Numbered from the stretch's first letter, positions 7,498-12,920 are shown. The stretch: 13,101 nucleotides of DNA from an uncultured Caryophanales bacterium (GCA_947169395.1 CAMVPJ010000032.1:1-13101), one strand, 5' to 3'. Numbers and translations are program-made. Notes: generated by a model not told the origin, from the letters alone.

Positions 7498-8610
7498 ATG
7501 AAAAAAATTGCTATATTTATGATTTTACTAAGTGTATCAACAATTATCATGGGAATAGGTTATGCAGCTATTGATAATGTTACATTAGAATTATCTGGTA
7601 ATACAAGTGTAAAGAAAATTGATAATATAAGAATAACTAAAGTAGAGTATAAGAGTGATTTACTTGCAAATAAAGAAGAATCTAAGATAAATCATTTTAA
7701 TAAAACAACTATTAATTCTAAGATAGTATTAGGCGATGATATTGATTCTACAATTAGTTATGAAGTAACTTTAAGAAATGATACAGATAGTACTTATAAA
7801 TATGTAGGTGCAGTAAATGATAATTCTAAAGAATTCTATGATAATGATAATATCGAATATGAGGTTAGTGGAATTGATAATAATGAATTACTTTTGCCAG
7901 ATACGGAAAAAGTAGTTACTTTAACATTTAAATATAAAAGTGAACCAATAGATAATAAGATACTAAACTCATATATTAATATTAAGTTTATTAAAACATA
8001 TAATATTGAGTATGTTAATATTGATAGTAATGATTTAATAACTTCTATTGGTGAAGCTGAAAATGCGAATATTAATTTTACGAATCCACCTGCTAATATT
8101 GAGGTAGAAGGAGATTTAGATTATGAATATAATAATGGTATACTTAGTATAAGTAATGTTGCATCAGATATTAAAATTACTGGAAGTAGTGGAAAAGAGT
8201 TATATTCAAAAACTAGTAAAAATATTAAATTAGGTTCTAAAGTTAATCCAAATGATTTAGAAGATTCAAAAGATGATATTACCGGTACTTATTTAAAATA
8301 TACAGTTAATTCAGATAATAAAGTAATACAAATAGATGTTTGTAAAACTGGTACTAGTAATGCAAAAGAAGTATGTTTAACTGCAGAAGATAAAAATAAA
8401 TATAGTAGTAATAAAGATATATTAGACGAGTATTTTGGCAATACTGATGCTTGTGAAGAAGAAGATAATGATGGAACATTAGAATATACTTGTAGTAATT
8501 CTTATGTTGTACTTGCATGTGATGATGCAGGAGGTATATTTATTAATGATATCGAAAATAAGAAATCATGTGTAATAAATCCTGTATTTGGAATATATTC
8601 ATGCAAGTAA
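7498..8610 (+). CDS. cysteine-rich secreted protein with SipW-type signal peptide
   Basis: This 370-residue protein starts at an ATG with AAGGTGAT upstream. Residues 1-24 form a signal peptide ending M-G-I-G-Y-A-A24|I25, followed by x3-L-x-L-x-G-N-x-S-V-K, matching the first two operon proteins (L-x-x-x-G-x-A-x-x-K). Residues 25-170 are strand-rich and probably an immunoglobulin-like or TasA-like sandwich. Residues 175-260 form a middle domain without a recognisable family. Residues 261-370 carry all seven cysteines (282, 293, 319, 332, 341, 358, 369), suggesting a disulfide-bonded extracellular domain. In Bacillus, TapA is the SipW-processed accessory protein that nucleates or anchors TasA fibres; a comparable accessory role is plausible by position, but sequence similarity to TapA was not seen. 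It is the last gene, closed by a strong hairpin at 8634-8661. Confidence 0.62.
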   Translation: MKKIAIFMILLSVSTIIMGIGYAAIDNVTLELSGNTSVKKIDNIRITKVEYKSDLLANKEESKINHFNKTTINSKIVLGDDIDSTISYEVTLRNDTDSTYKYVGAVNDNSKEFYDNDNIEYEVSGIDNNELLLPDTEKVVTLTFKYKSEPIDNKILNSYINIKFIKTYNIEYVNIDSNDLITSIGEAENANINFTNPPANIEVEGDLDYEYNNGILSISNVASDIKITGSSGKELYSKTSKNIKLGSKVNPNDLEDSKDDITGTYLKYTVNSDNKVIQIDVCKTGTSNAKEVCLTAEDKNKYSSNKDILDEYFGNTDACEEEDNDGTLEYTCSNSYVVLACDDAGGIFINDIENKKSCVINPVFGIYSCK

Positions 8611-8633
8611 AAATCTAACTTGAATAATAAAGA

Positions 8634-8667
8634 GGAAACGTTTGATATAAAAGACGTTTCCTTATTT
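8634..8667. terminator. terminator at the end of the surface-fibre operon
   Basis: GGAAACGT (8634-8641) pairs with ACGTTTCC (8654-8661) around a 12-nt loop, then TTATTT. It lies 24 nt after the last operon gene. The same hairpin abuts a small minus-strand reading frame and resembles the GGAAACGT-type hairpins of the two modules downstream. It may therefore be a remnant of a third copy that was co-opted as the operon terminator. Confidence 0.75.
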
Positions 8668-8757
8668 AGTTATATTAAGAAATATTAATAAAGCAGATAT
8701 TACTAATAATATAAATATAGTAGTGACTAATACTTTTTCTTTAGTAGTATACTTCAT
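8662..8757 (-). CDS. possible 31-residue membrane peptide, decayed third toxin-like copy
   Basis: The frame starts ATG at 8757, begins M-K-Y-T-T-K-E-K-V-L, has a hydrophobic core at residues 9-27, and ends N-I-T-K at a TAA touching the GGAAACGT hairpin. T-K-E-K followed by a single membrane span ending in lysine is similar to the peptide at 8987-9067 (M-T-K-R-E-K...F-K-K), and strand and position relative to the hairpin are the same. No good ribosome binding site precedes it (only GTTGGTC). The promoter, the leader stem and the facing RNA seen in the other copies are all missing here. It is either a silent relic or a small unrelated membrane peptide. Confidence 0.35.
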   Translation of the reverse strand: MKYTTKEKVLVTTIFILLVISALLIFLNITK

Positions 8758-8837
8758 TTTGACCAACTAATATTAAGATAAAACAAAAAAATCAATTAGA
8801 TAGTGCAATAAAGTTATTTAAATTTACAAAATTTAAT

Positions 8838-8866
8838 TTGCAATTAATAATTATTTATGATATTAT
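8838..8866 (+). promoter_or_regulatory. promoter of antisense RNA, copy 1
   Basis: TTGCAA (8838-8843), a 17-nt spacer, then TATTAT (8861-8866) preceded by TGA (extended -10). Copy 2 has TTGCAC, the same 17-nt spacing and the same TGATATTAT. The predicted start is near 8873. Confidence 0.7.
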
Positions 8867-8901
8867 GTATATAGATGAGGAAATCTCATATAATATAAAA
8901 A

Positions 8902-8933
8902 GGAAACGTCTGAAGTAGCAATCAGATGTTTCC
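8902..8933 (-). terminator. terminator of the toxin-like mRNA, copy 1 (also hairpin 2 of the antisense RNA)
   Basis: Read on the minus strand, the 12-bp stem GGAAACATCTGA/TCAGACGTTTCC is followed directly by TTTTT (8901-8897) and more A/T. It ends the toxin-like transcript about 55 nt beyond the stop codon. The same DNA forms hairpin 2 of the plus-strand RNA. Confidence 0.65.
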
Positions 8934-8950
8934 GCAATCAAATTTTGTGG

Positions 8951-8988
8951 GCACCTGATACAGCTTTTATGAATCAGGTGCTGTTTTT
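8951..8988 (+). terminator. terminator of antisense RNA, copy 1
   Basis: A 9-bp GC-containing stem (8951-8959 with 8973-8981) is followed by TGTTTTT. The run of T overlaps the TAA stop codon of the minus-strand peptide gene (8987-8989), so the two convergent transcripts are tightly interlocked. Confidence 0.75.
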
Positions 8989-9067
8989 ACTTTTTGAAAA
9001 AGTAAAGAATGCCTATGATAAGCATCATGAATATTATGCCATAAAGACATTTTTCTCTTTTAGTCAT
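8987..9067 (-). CDS. 26-residue hydrophobic toxin-like peptide, copy 1
   Basis: The ATG at 9067 is preceded by a strong GGGAGG (9082-9077) with a 9-nt gap. The peptide begins M-T-K-R-E-K-C-L-Y-G, has one membrane-spanning core (about residues 8-22) and ends Y-F-F-K-K. A basic N-terminus, a single span and a basic C-terminus fit the general pattern of type I toxins that act on the membrane (for example Fst, Ldr or TisB), though no specific family is matched. The copy at 12841-12912 shares the first five residues, the codons around the start, the leader stem and the promoter. Toxicity is inferred from architecture. Confidence 0.65.
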   Translation of the reverse strand: MTKREKCLYGIIFMMLIIGILYFFKK

Positions 9068-9076
9068 AATATCATT

Positions 9077-9142
9077 CCTCCCTTTCAAGTTGTTGGTAAA
9101 CTAACAAACTCACACTCCATTACTGAAAATGTTCTGAAAGGG
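9077..9142 (-). promoter_or_regulatory. stem that covers the toxin ribosome binding site, copy 1
   Basis: In the mRNA, CCCTTTCA (9142-9135) pairs perfectly with TGAAAGGG (9087-9080); the second arm overlaps the GGGAGG ribosome binding site. The loop is 47 nt. In copy 2 the equivalent stem is CCTTTCGTAA/TTACGAAAGG, so pairing is kept while bases change. This is the usual way type I toxin mRNAs stay untranslated. Confidence 0.65.
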
Positions 9143-9174
9143 AAAGCATCTGAATTTCAAACGTATCCGAGTAC

Positions 9175-9204
9175 ATTATAACACAAATTAGATGAGTGGT
9201 GCAA
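9175..9204 (-). promoter_or_regulatory. promoter of the toxin-like mRNA, copy 1
   Basis: Reading leftward: TTGCAC (9204-9199), an 18-nt spacer, then TATAAT (9180-9175) preceded by TGT (extended -10). The GTGTTATAAT block is identical in copy 2. The start falls near 9168, at the GG of GGATACGTTTGAA. Confidence 0.65.
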
Positions 9205-9243
9205 CTAAAATTAGCTAAGATAATTAAAAATAATTACATTAAA

Positions 9244-9261
9244 ACATGGCATTTACCATGT
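9244..9261. terminator. terminator hairpin containing the stop codon of the radical SAM gene
   Basis: ACATGG (9244-9249) pairs with CCATGT (9256-9261) around a 6-nt loop. On the minus strand the first arm is the last codons of the radical SAM gene and the TAA stop is in the loop; TTTTAAT follows. On the plus strand a run of seven T follows, so it should stop transcripts from both sides. Confidence 0.6.
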
Positions 9262-10245
9262 TTTTTTCTTAATTAAATGTTTGTTATACCAGTTATTAAA
9301 TTCTTCTAATTCTTCTTCAGTTTCAATTTCTTCATGATAATAATGTTTTGTAAACTCTCCACAAGAAGAACCAACTTCTCTTCCTGGTGGAGCATATGTT
9401 TTAACTCTTAAATCGGGAATAGTCTCTTTAATCTTATTTATCCAAGTATATTCACTATTACTAATTTCTAAATTATTAATAGGATTAAATCTAATAAACT
9501 TAATTGGTATTTTATAAGTAGATAATAGATTACATAACATATCTAATTCACACTCTGAATCATTCACACCTTTAATTAATGTATAATGTATTTCTGTTGG
9601 ATCATCTGTACTGTGTAATTTAATATATTTACTTATAAATTCCTTATTATTCTTTAAAGTATCTCTATAATGTACTAAAAGATTTAAAGCATCATTAACT
9701 GATAAACGTGTACTAGGTATTAAGTCATATCTATTAGAATTATTAGGTGTATGAAGTGAAAAATGTATTTTTAGTGGCATATTTAATTCATTTACCATAT
9801 CAGTTAGTTTTATTAAATTATTGTTAGGCATCATAGTAGCTAGTGCATAACCAACATCATCATAACCTAAACTTTTAATAATATCTTCACACTTATATAC
9901 ATTCTTAATTAATTCTAAATTAAGTAATGGCTCTCCAACACCCATAAAAGATATCAGTAACTTCTTTTTATTAGTAATTCTAGTACCATTATCTGTAAGT
10001 GTATTTATTAAACATTTAATAAAATCATTAATATTAATTGGTACCATCTTCTTATTTAATTTATTATTAGTTAGATGACACATCTTACACCCTAAATTAC
10101 AGAAGTGATGTGTTGGTACGCAAATTACATCTTTATCCTCCTTATTAAATAGTAATGACATTTCAATAATCTTATTATCAATACTATATACTGATTTAAT
10201 AGTTCCATCAGTAAAATCTTTAAAATTTCCTATATTTTTAATCAT
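9253..10245 (-). CDS. RlmN/Cfr-like radical SAM methyltransferase lacking the N-terminal domain
   Basis: The start at 10245 (330 residues) is chosen because GGGAGG lies 7 nt upstream and a promoter lies just beyond; longer in-frame starts would fall inside that promoter. C49-x3-C53-x2-C56 is the 4Fe-4S/SAM motif. C42, seven residues earlier, corresponds to the deprotonating cysteine of RlmN (C118 in E. coli), and C295 in G-S-S-C-G-E-F to its methyl-carrying cysteine (C355). M-G-V-G-E-P is the SAM-binding GEP motif. All parts needed for RlmN/Cfr-type adenine methylation (23S rRNA A2503 and/or tRNA in known members) are present. However, the segment before C42 is about 76 residues shorter than in E. 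coli RlmN, so the N-terminal RNA-binding accessory domain is absent. A divergent RlmN paralogue with an unknown RNA target is the best description; Cfr-type antibiotic resistance is not implied. Confidence 0.78.
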   Translation of the reverse strand: MIKNIGNFKDFTDGTIKSVYSIDNKIIEMSLLFNKEDKDVICVPTHHFCNLGCKMCHLTNNKLNKKMVPININDFIKCLINTLTDNGTRITNKKKLLISFMGVGEPLLNLELIKNVYKCEDIIKSLGYDDVGYALATMMPNNNLIKLTDMVNELNMPLKIHFSLHTPNNSNRYDLIPSTRLSVNDALNLLVHYRDTLKNNKEFISKYIKLHSTDDPTEIHYTLIKGVNDSECELDMLCNLLSTYKIPIKFIRFNPINNLEISNSEYTWINKIKETIPDLRVKTYAPPGREVGSSCGEFTKHYYHEEIETEEELEEFNNWYNKHLIKKKTW

Positions 10246-10266
10246 AATTATTCCTCCCAAATTCAT

Positions 10267-10293
10267 TGTATAAAAAAAGATATTATTTGACAA
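10267..10293 (-). promoter_or_regulatory. promoter of the radical SAM gene
   Basis: Reading leftward: TTGTCA (10293-10288), a 15-nt spacer, TATACA (10272-10267). The spacer is short, but the position gives a leader of only about 15 nt ending in GGGAGG and the ATG at 10245. It separates this gene from the upstream regulator gene, so the two are probably not a simple operon. Confidence 0.45.
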
Positions 10294-10354
10294 ATACCTT
10301 TTTGTTATTACATCTATAAATATTAGTTTAGGGTATAACCTATAATTATAAAGT

Positions 10355-11251
10355 CTATAAATCTAATTCATAATCTATATAATCTTTTATAAACTTTTTA
10401 GGCGCACTAGTTAAGAAATTCTTATCATATACAATATTGATGACTGATGTAGGTAATTTTTCTTTTATATTAACTAAATTAAGTTCTCCTGATTTAATAT
10501 CATCTTCAACAAGATTATAAATAACATATCCTATACCTAAATTCTTTTTAACACCTGATATAATCATCTCACTAGTATGTATATTAATAACGTTTTCTAT
10601 ATTTACATTTTTCTTATTTAGTAATTCATCTAAATCATATCTATTCTTTGTCCCTGGTATAGGTAATATTAATGGTTTATTTTCTAAATCTTTTAAAGAT
10701 TTAATATCATTATATTTATCTTTAGATACAAAACAATAATTAACACTCTCTAGTTTAGTAACAATAGTATCACTACTTATATTATTAATAGGAGATGTAT
10801 CTATTACAAAATCTACTTTATGTGAATCAAGTAAAGATAATAAGTTATTAGTACCTCCTGTAATTATAGTAACTTCAATATTAGGATAATTATTATGAAA
10901 CTCAATAATCTTATCAAATAAGTAAAAAGATCCAATATTAGAAGGCATACCAATAGATAGTTTACCACGCTCTAAATTTTCAGTTTCTAACATAGTACGT
11001 TGTGCAATAACTAGATTACTATAAGATTTCTCAACAAAATAAAGTAATTCTTTACCTTTATCAGTAAGTTCTACACCATTTAAATTACGATAAAATAATT
11101 GAGTATTAAGTTCGCTTTCTAACTTCTTAATAGCCTTACTGATTGCAGGCTGTGAAGTATATGTATTAATAGCAGTCTTAGATATACTTCCATATTTAGC
11201 AACATCATAAAATGTTTTATAAAGATTTAGATTAATATTAGTTTTATACAT
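10355..11251 (-). CDS. LysR-type transcriptional regulator
   Basis: This 298-residue protein has the standard LysR layout. Residues 7-66 are the winged helix-turn-helix, with the recognition helix around S33-Q-P-A-I-S-K-A-I-K-K-L-E and the wing V-E-L-T-D-K-G. Residues 67-90 are the linker helix. Residues 93-295 are the periplasmic-binding-like effector domain starting L-S-I-G-M-P. The length is typical and the start has GGAG 7 nt upstream. It reads leftward toward the radical SAM gene, which has its own promoter, and is divergent from the AAA ATPase gene across 196 bp. LysR regulators often control the divergent neighbour, but the palindrome in this interval is not a classic T-N11-A LysR box and may belong to another regulator. 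The effector and target genes are unknown. Confidence 0.88.
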   Translation of the reverse strand: MYKTNINLNLYKTFYDVAKYGSISKTAINTYTSQPAISKAIKKLESELNTQLFYRNLNGVELTDKGKELLYFVEKSYSNLVIAQRTMLETENLERGKLSIGMPSNIGSFYLFDKIIEFHNNYPNIEVTIITGGTNNLLSLLDSHKVDFVIDTSPINNISSDTIVTKLESVNYCFVSKDKYNDIKSLKDLENKPLILPIPGTKNRYDLDELLNKKNVNIENVINIHTSEMIISGVKKNLGIGYVIYNLVEDDIKSGELNLVNIKEKLPTSVINIVYDKNFLTSAPKKFIKDYIDYELDL

Positions 11252-11348
11252 TGTATCACTCCAATGAATATTATTGTAACAGAAGAGTATATAAATGTAA
11301 ATAAAGAATTTTTAGTAAAATTTTAACGCCATGTTTTAAAACCTACTA

Positions 11349-11398
11349 TTTCCAAAAAATGTAGTTTTTTAGTAGTTTTGGAAAAATATTTCCAAAAC
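11349..11398. promoter_or_regulatory. palindromic operator and extra half-site before the ATPase promoter
   Basis: GTTTTGGAAA (11375-11384) and TTTCCAAAAC (11389-11398) are a perfect inverted repeat with 10-bp arms and a 4-bp centre. A further TTTCCAAAA half-site lies at 11349-11357. The palindrome ends exactly where the -35 hexamer of the ATPase promoter begins, the position of an operator. It would also form a hairpin but has no T-run. Which protein binds it is unknown. Confidence 0.65.
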
Positions 11399-11427
11399 TT
11401 GACTTTATGTAATTTTTAATATATAAT
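11399..11427 (+). promoter_or_regulatory. promoter of the AAA/DUF4143 ATPase gene
   Basis: TTGACT (11399-11404), a 17-nt spacer and TATAAT (11422-11427): near-consensus sigma-A spacing and sequence, about 20 nt before the ATG at 11448, with AGAGGTG as ribosome binding site. Confidence 0.8.
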
Positions 11428-11447
11428 TATATCAGAGGTGAATAACT

Positions 11448-12653
11448 ATGATAGAAAGAGCAGAATATCTTGACCAGTTAAAAAGATTTAAAGATAAAGA
11501 TTTAATTAAAGTTGTTACTGGAATTAGAAGATGTGGTAAGTCTACATTATTTGAATTATTTATAAAATATTTGAAAGAAAATGGAATAAAAGATGATCAA
11601 ATAATAAAAATAAATCTTGAGGATGTAGATTATAGTTTTGATAGTTATAAAGAGCTATATGATTACGTAAATAAACAACTTGATTCAAAAAAACAATATT
11701 ACGTTTTCTTAGATGAGGTTCAAAATGTTCCTAAATTTCAAAAAGCAGTAGATAGTTTATATATAAAGAAAAATGTTGACGTATATATAACAGGTTCTAA
11801 TGCATATTTACTATCTGGTGAACTAGCGACACTTTTATCTGGAAGATATGTAGAAATAAAAATGTTACCATTATCATTTAAAGAATATTTAAGTGCATTT
11901 AATAATTCAGATAAAAGTAGGTATGAGTATTTCTTGGATTATATGAGATATGGTGGGATGCCAGGTAATATACCAATTCTTCAAGATAATCCTAATGATT
12001 TAGATACGTATTTAGAGGGAATATTTACTACAATAGTATATAAAGATATAATAACTAGAAATAATATAACTGATAAAATGTTATTAGAAGGTATATTAAA
12101 ATTTATATTTGATAGTATTGGAAGTCCAATATCTACAAAGAAAATAAGTGATACACTAACAAGCAAAGCTATGCCTACAAGTAACCATACTGTTGAAAAT
12201 TACATATCAGCATTTGTAGAGAGTTTCTTAATATATAAGGCCGAAAGATTTGATGTTAAAGGAAAAAACTTATTAGCAAGGGACTATAAATATTATGTTG
12301 TAGATCAAGGATTAAGAAGTTATTTATTAGGTAAAAAAGCTGATAGTGATATGGGACATATATTAGAAAACATAGTTTATTTGGAACTGTTAAGAAGAGG
12401 ATATAAAGTATATGTTGGTAAAGTTGATGATTTAGAAGTTGACTTTGTTGCTGAAAATAGAGATGGCTTAAAATATTATCAAGTAGCATTGTCGGTTAGA
12501 GATGAAAAAGTATTAGAAAGAGAGTTAAAATCATTACAAAAAACGGGAGATTATTATCCTAAATATATAATAACTTTGGATATGGATTTAGAATCAGATT
12601 ATGAAGGAATAACTAAAATAAATGTAATAGATTGGTTATTAAATAAAGAATAA
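11448..12653 (+). CDS. AAA-type ATPase with C-terminal DUF4143 domain
   Basis: This 401-residue protein has G25-I-R-R-C-G-K31-S-T (Walker A), F87-L-D89-E90 (Walker B) and I-T-G-S-N at 114-118 (sensor 1), which is the AAA_14 fold. Residues about 205-300 look like a winged-helix region. Residues 303-375 are the DUF4143 part, with E307, E330-V-D332-F and Y-Y-Q345-V-A-L-S. This resembles a PD-(D/E)XK fold in which glutamine takes the place of the usual E-x-K glutamate, as is common in this family, so nuclease activity is doubtful. Such proteins are widespread and often multicopy in gut bacteria and archaea, and their function is unsettled. The gene is monocistronic behind a strong promoter with a palindromic operator. 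No clear terminator follows; the next element is the second toxin-antitoxin-like module. Confidence 0.88.
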   Translation: MIERAEYLDQLKRFKDKDLIKVVTGIRRCGKSTLFELFIKYLKENGIKDDQIIKINLEDVDYSFDSYKELYDYVNKQLDSKKQYYVFLDEVQNVPKFQKAVDSLYIKKNVDVYITGSNAYLLSGELATLLSGRYVEIKMLPLSFKEYLSAFNNSDKSRYEYFLDYMRYGGMPGNIPILQDNPNDLDTYLEGIFTTIVYKDIITRNNITDKMLLEGILKFIFDSIGSPISTKKISDTLTSKAMPTSNHTVENYISAFVESFLIYKAERFDVKGKNLLARDYKYYVVDQGLRSYLLGKKADSDMGHILENIVYLELLRRGYKVYVGKVDDLEVDFVAENRDGLKYYQVALSVRDEKVLERELKSLQKTGDYYPKYIITLDMDLESDYEGITKINVIDWLLNKE

Positions 12654-12694
12654 AACTTGGGTAATATATCTAAAATTGATATTAAAAAAATTAT

Positions 12695-12723
12695 TTGCAC
12701 AAATCTAAATTTTATGATATTAT
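12695..12723 (+). promoter_or_regulatory. promoter of antisense RNA, copy 2
   Basis: TTGCAC (12695-12700), a 17-nt spacer, TATTAT (12718-12723) preceded by TGA. It keeps the -35 core, the spacing and the extended -10 of copy 1, while most of the spacer differs. Confidence 0.7.
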
Positions 12724-12758
12724 GTATATAGAGAAGAAATTCTCATATAATAAAAAAA

Positions 12759-12790
12759 GGATACGTTTGAAGTGGTAGTCAGACGTTTCC
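12759..12790 (-). terminator. terminator of the toxin-like mRNA, copy 2 (also hairpin 2 of the antisense RNA)
   Basis: On the minus strand the hairpin (GGAAACGTCTGA with TCAAACGTATCC) runs directly into seven T (12758-12752) and further A/T. This is a clear intrinsic terminator about 50 nt beyond the peptide stop codon. Confidence 0.68.
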
Positions 12791-12801
12791 CTTAAGTGGG
12801 G

Positions 12802-12840
12802 ACATCTGAAACAGGCTTATAATGTTTCAGATGTTTTTTT
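12802..12840 (+). terminator. terminator of antisense RNA, copy 2
   Basis: An 11-bp perfect stem (12802-12812 with 12824-12834), an 11-nt loop, and T-run 12834-12840, immediately next to the TAG stop codon of the minus-strand peptide gene (12841-12843). Confidence 0.8.
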
Positions 12841-12912
12841 CTAATTACTTAAAATTATTATGATAATTAGAATAAGGATTACTACAAGTAAATGTAATTC
12901 TCTCTTAGTCAT
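12841..12912 (-). CDS. 23-residue hydrophobic toxin-like peptide, copy 2
   Basis: The ATG at 12912 has AAGGAT 8 nt upstream. The peptide begins M-T-K-R-E-L-H-L-L and is then almost only I, L and V up to L-S-N at the end, so nearly the whole chain is one membrane span. The first five residues and the DNA around the start are shared with copy 1, while the rest differs and the basic C-terminus of copy 1 is absent. A longer in-frame start further right would read through the leader stem and is rejected. Very short isoleucine/leucine-rich peptides of this type are typical of type I toxins (compare Ibs), but no named family is matched. Confidence 0.62.
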   Translation of the reverse strand: MTKRELHLLVVILILIIIIILSN

Positions 12913-12920
12913 AATATCAC

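Larger units (their letters stand above)
8873..8988 (+). ncRNA. putative antitoxin antisense RNA, copy 1
   Basis: Predicted RNA of about 116 nt with three hairpins. Hairpin 1 is ATGAG-gaaat-CTCAT (8875-8889). Hairpin 2 is a 12-bp stem, GGAAACGTCTGA (8902-8913) with TCAGATGTTTCC (8922-8933). Hairpin 3 is the terminator GCACCTGAT (8951-8959) with ATCAGGTGC (8973-8981), then a TTTTT run at 8984-8988. The copy at 12730 forms the same hairpins with different base pairs. No Shine-Dalgarno-led reading frame is apparent. It would be perfectly complementary to the last 94 nt or so of the facing toxin-like mRNA, hence the proposed antisense antitoxin role. Expression is inferred from promoter and terminator only. 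Confidence 0.62.
8838..9204. repeat. convergent type I toxin-antitoxin-like module, copy 1
   Basis: This block is homologous to 12695-13037 in the same orientation. Order in both copies: plus-strand promoter, hairpin 1, hairpin 2, hairpin 3, minus-strand peptide gene starting MTKRE, ribosome-site stem, minus-strand promoter. The peptide bodies and stem sequences have diverged, while promoters, spacing and pairing are kept. Confidence 0.7.
12730..12840 (+). ncRNA. putative antitoxin antisense RNA, copy 2
   Basis: Predicted RNA of about 111 nt. Hairpin 1 is GAGAA-gaaa-TTCTC (12731-12744). Hairpin 2 is GGATACGTTTGA (12759-12770) with TCAGACGTTTCC (12779-12790), one mismatch. Hairpin 3 is the terminator ACATCTGAAAC (12802-12812) with GTTTCAGATGT (12824-12834) and a run of seven T. 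Compared with copy 1, hairpins 1 and 3 show compensatory changes at several pairs, and hairpin 2 swaps G-U and G-C pairs. About 90 nt at its 3' side are complementary to the facing mRNA. Confidence 0.62.

Noticed and set aside
2797..8610. Sortase-anchored surface proteins
   Set aside because: None of the three exported proteins has an LPXTG-like motif or a C-terminal hydrophobic tail.
8945..9181. A 78-codon plus-strand open frame over the first module
   Set aside because: It has no ribosome binding site, starts in the terminator region of the antisense RNA and runs antisense to the peptide gene and its leader. The homologous copy does not keep the frame.
10246..10293. A longer start for the radical SAM gene at 10293
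   Set aside because: It would begin at a TTG that is part of the likely -35 hexamer, whereas the ATG at 10245 has GGGAGG at the right distance.
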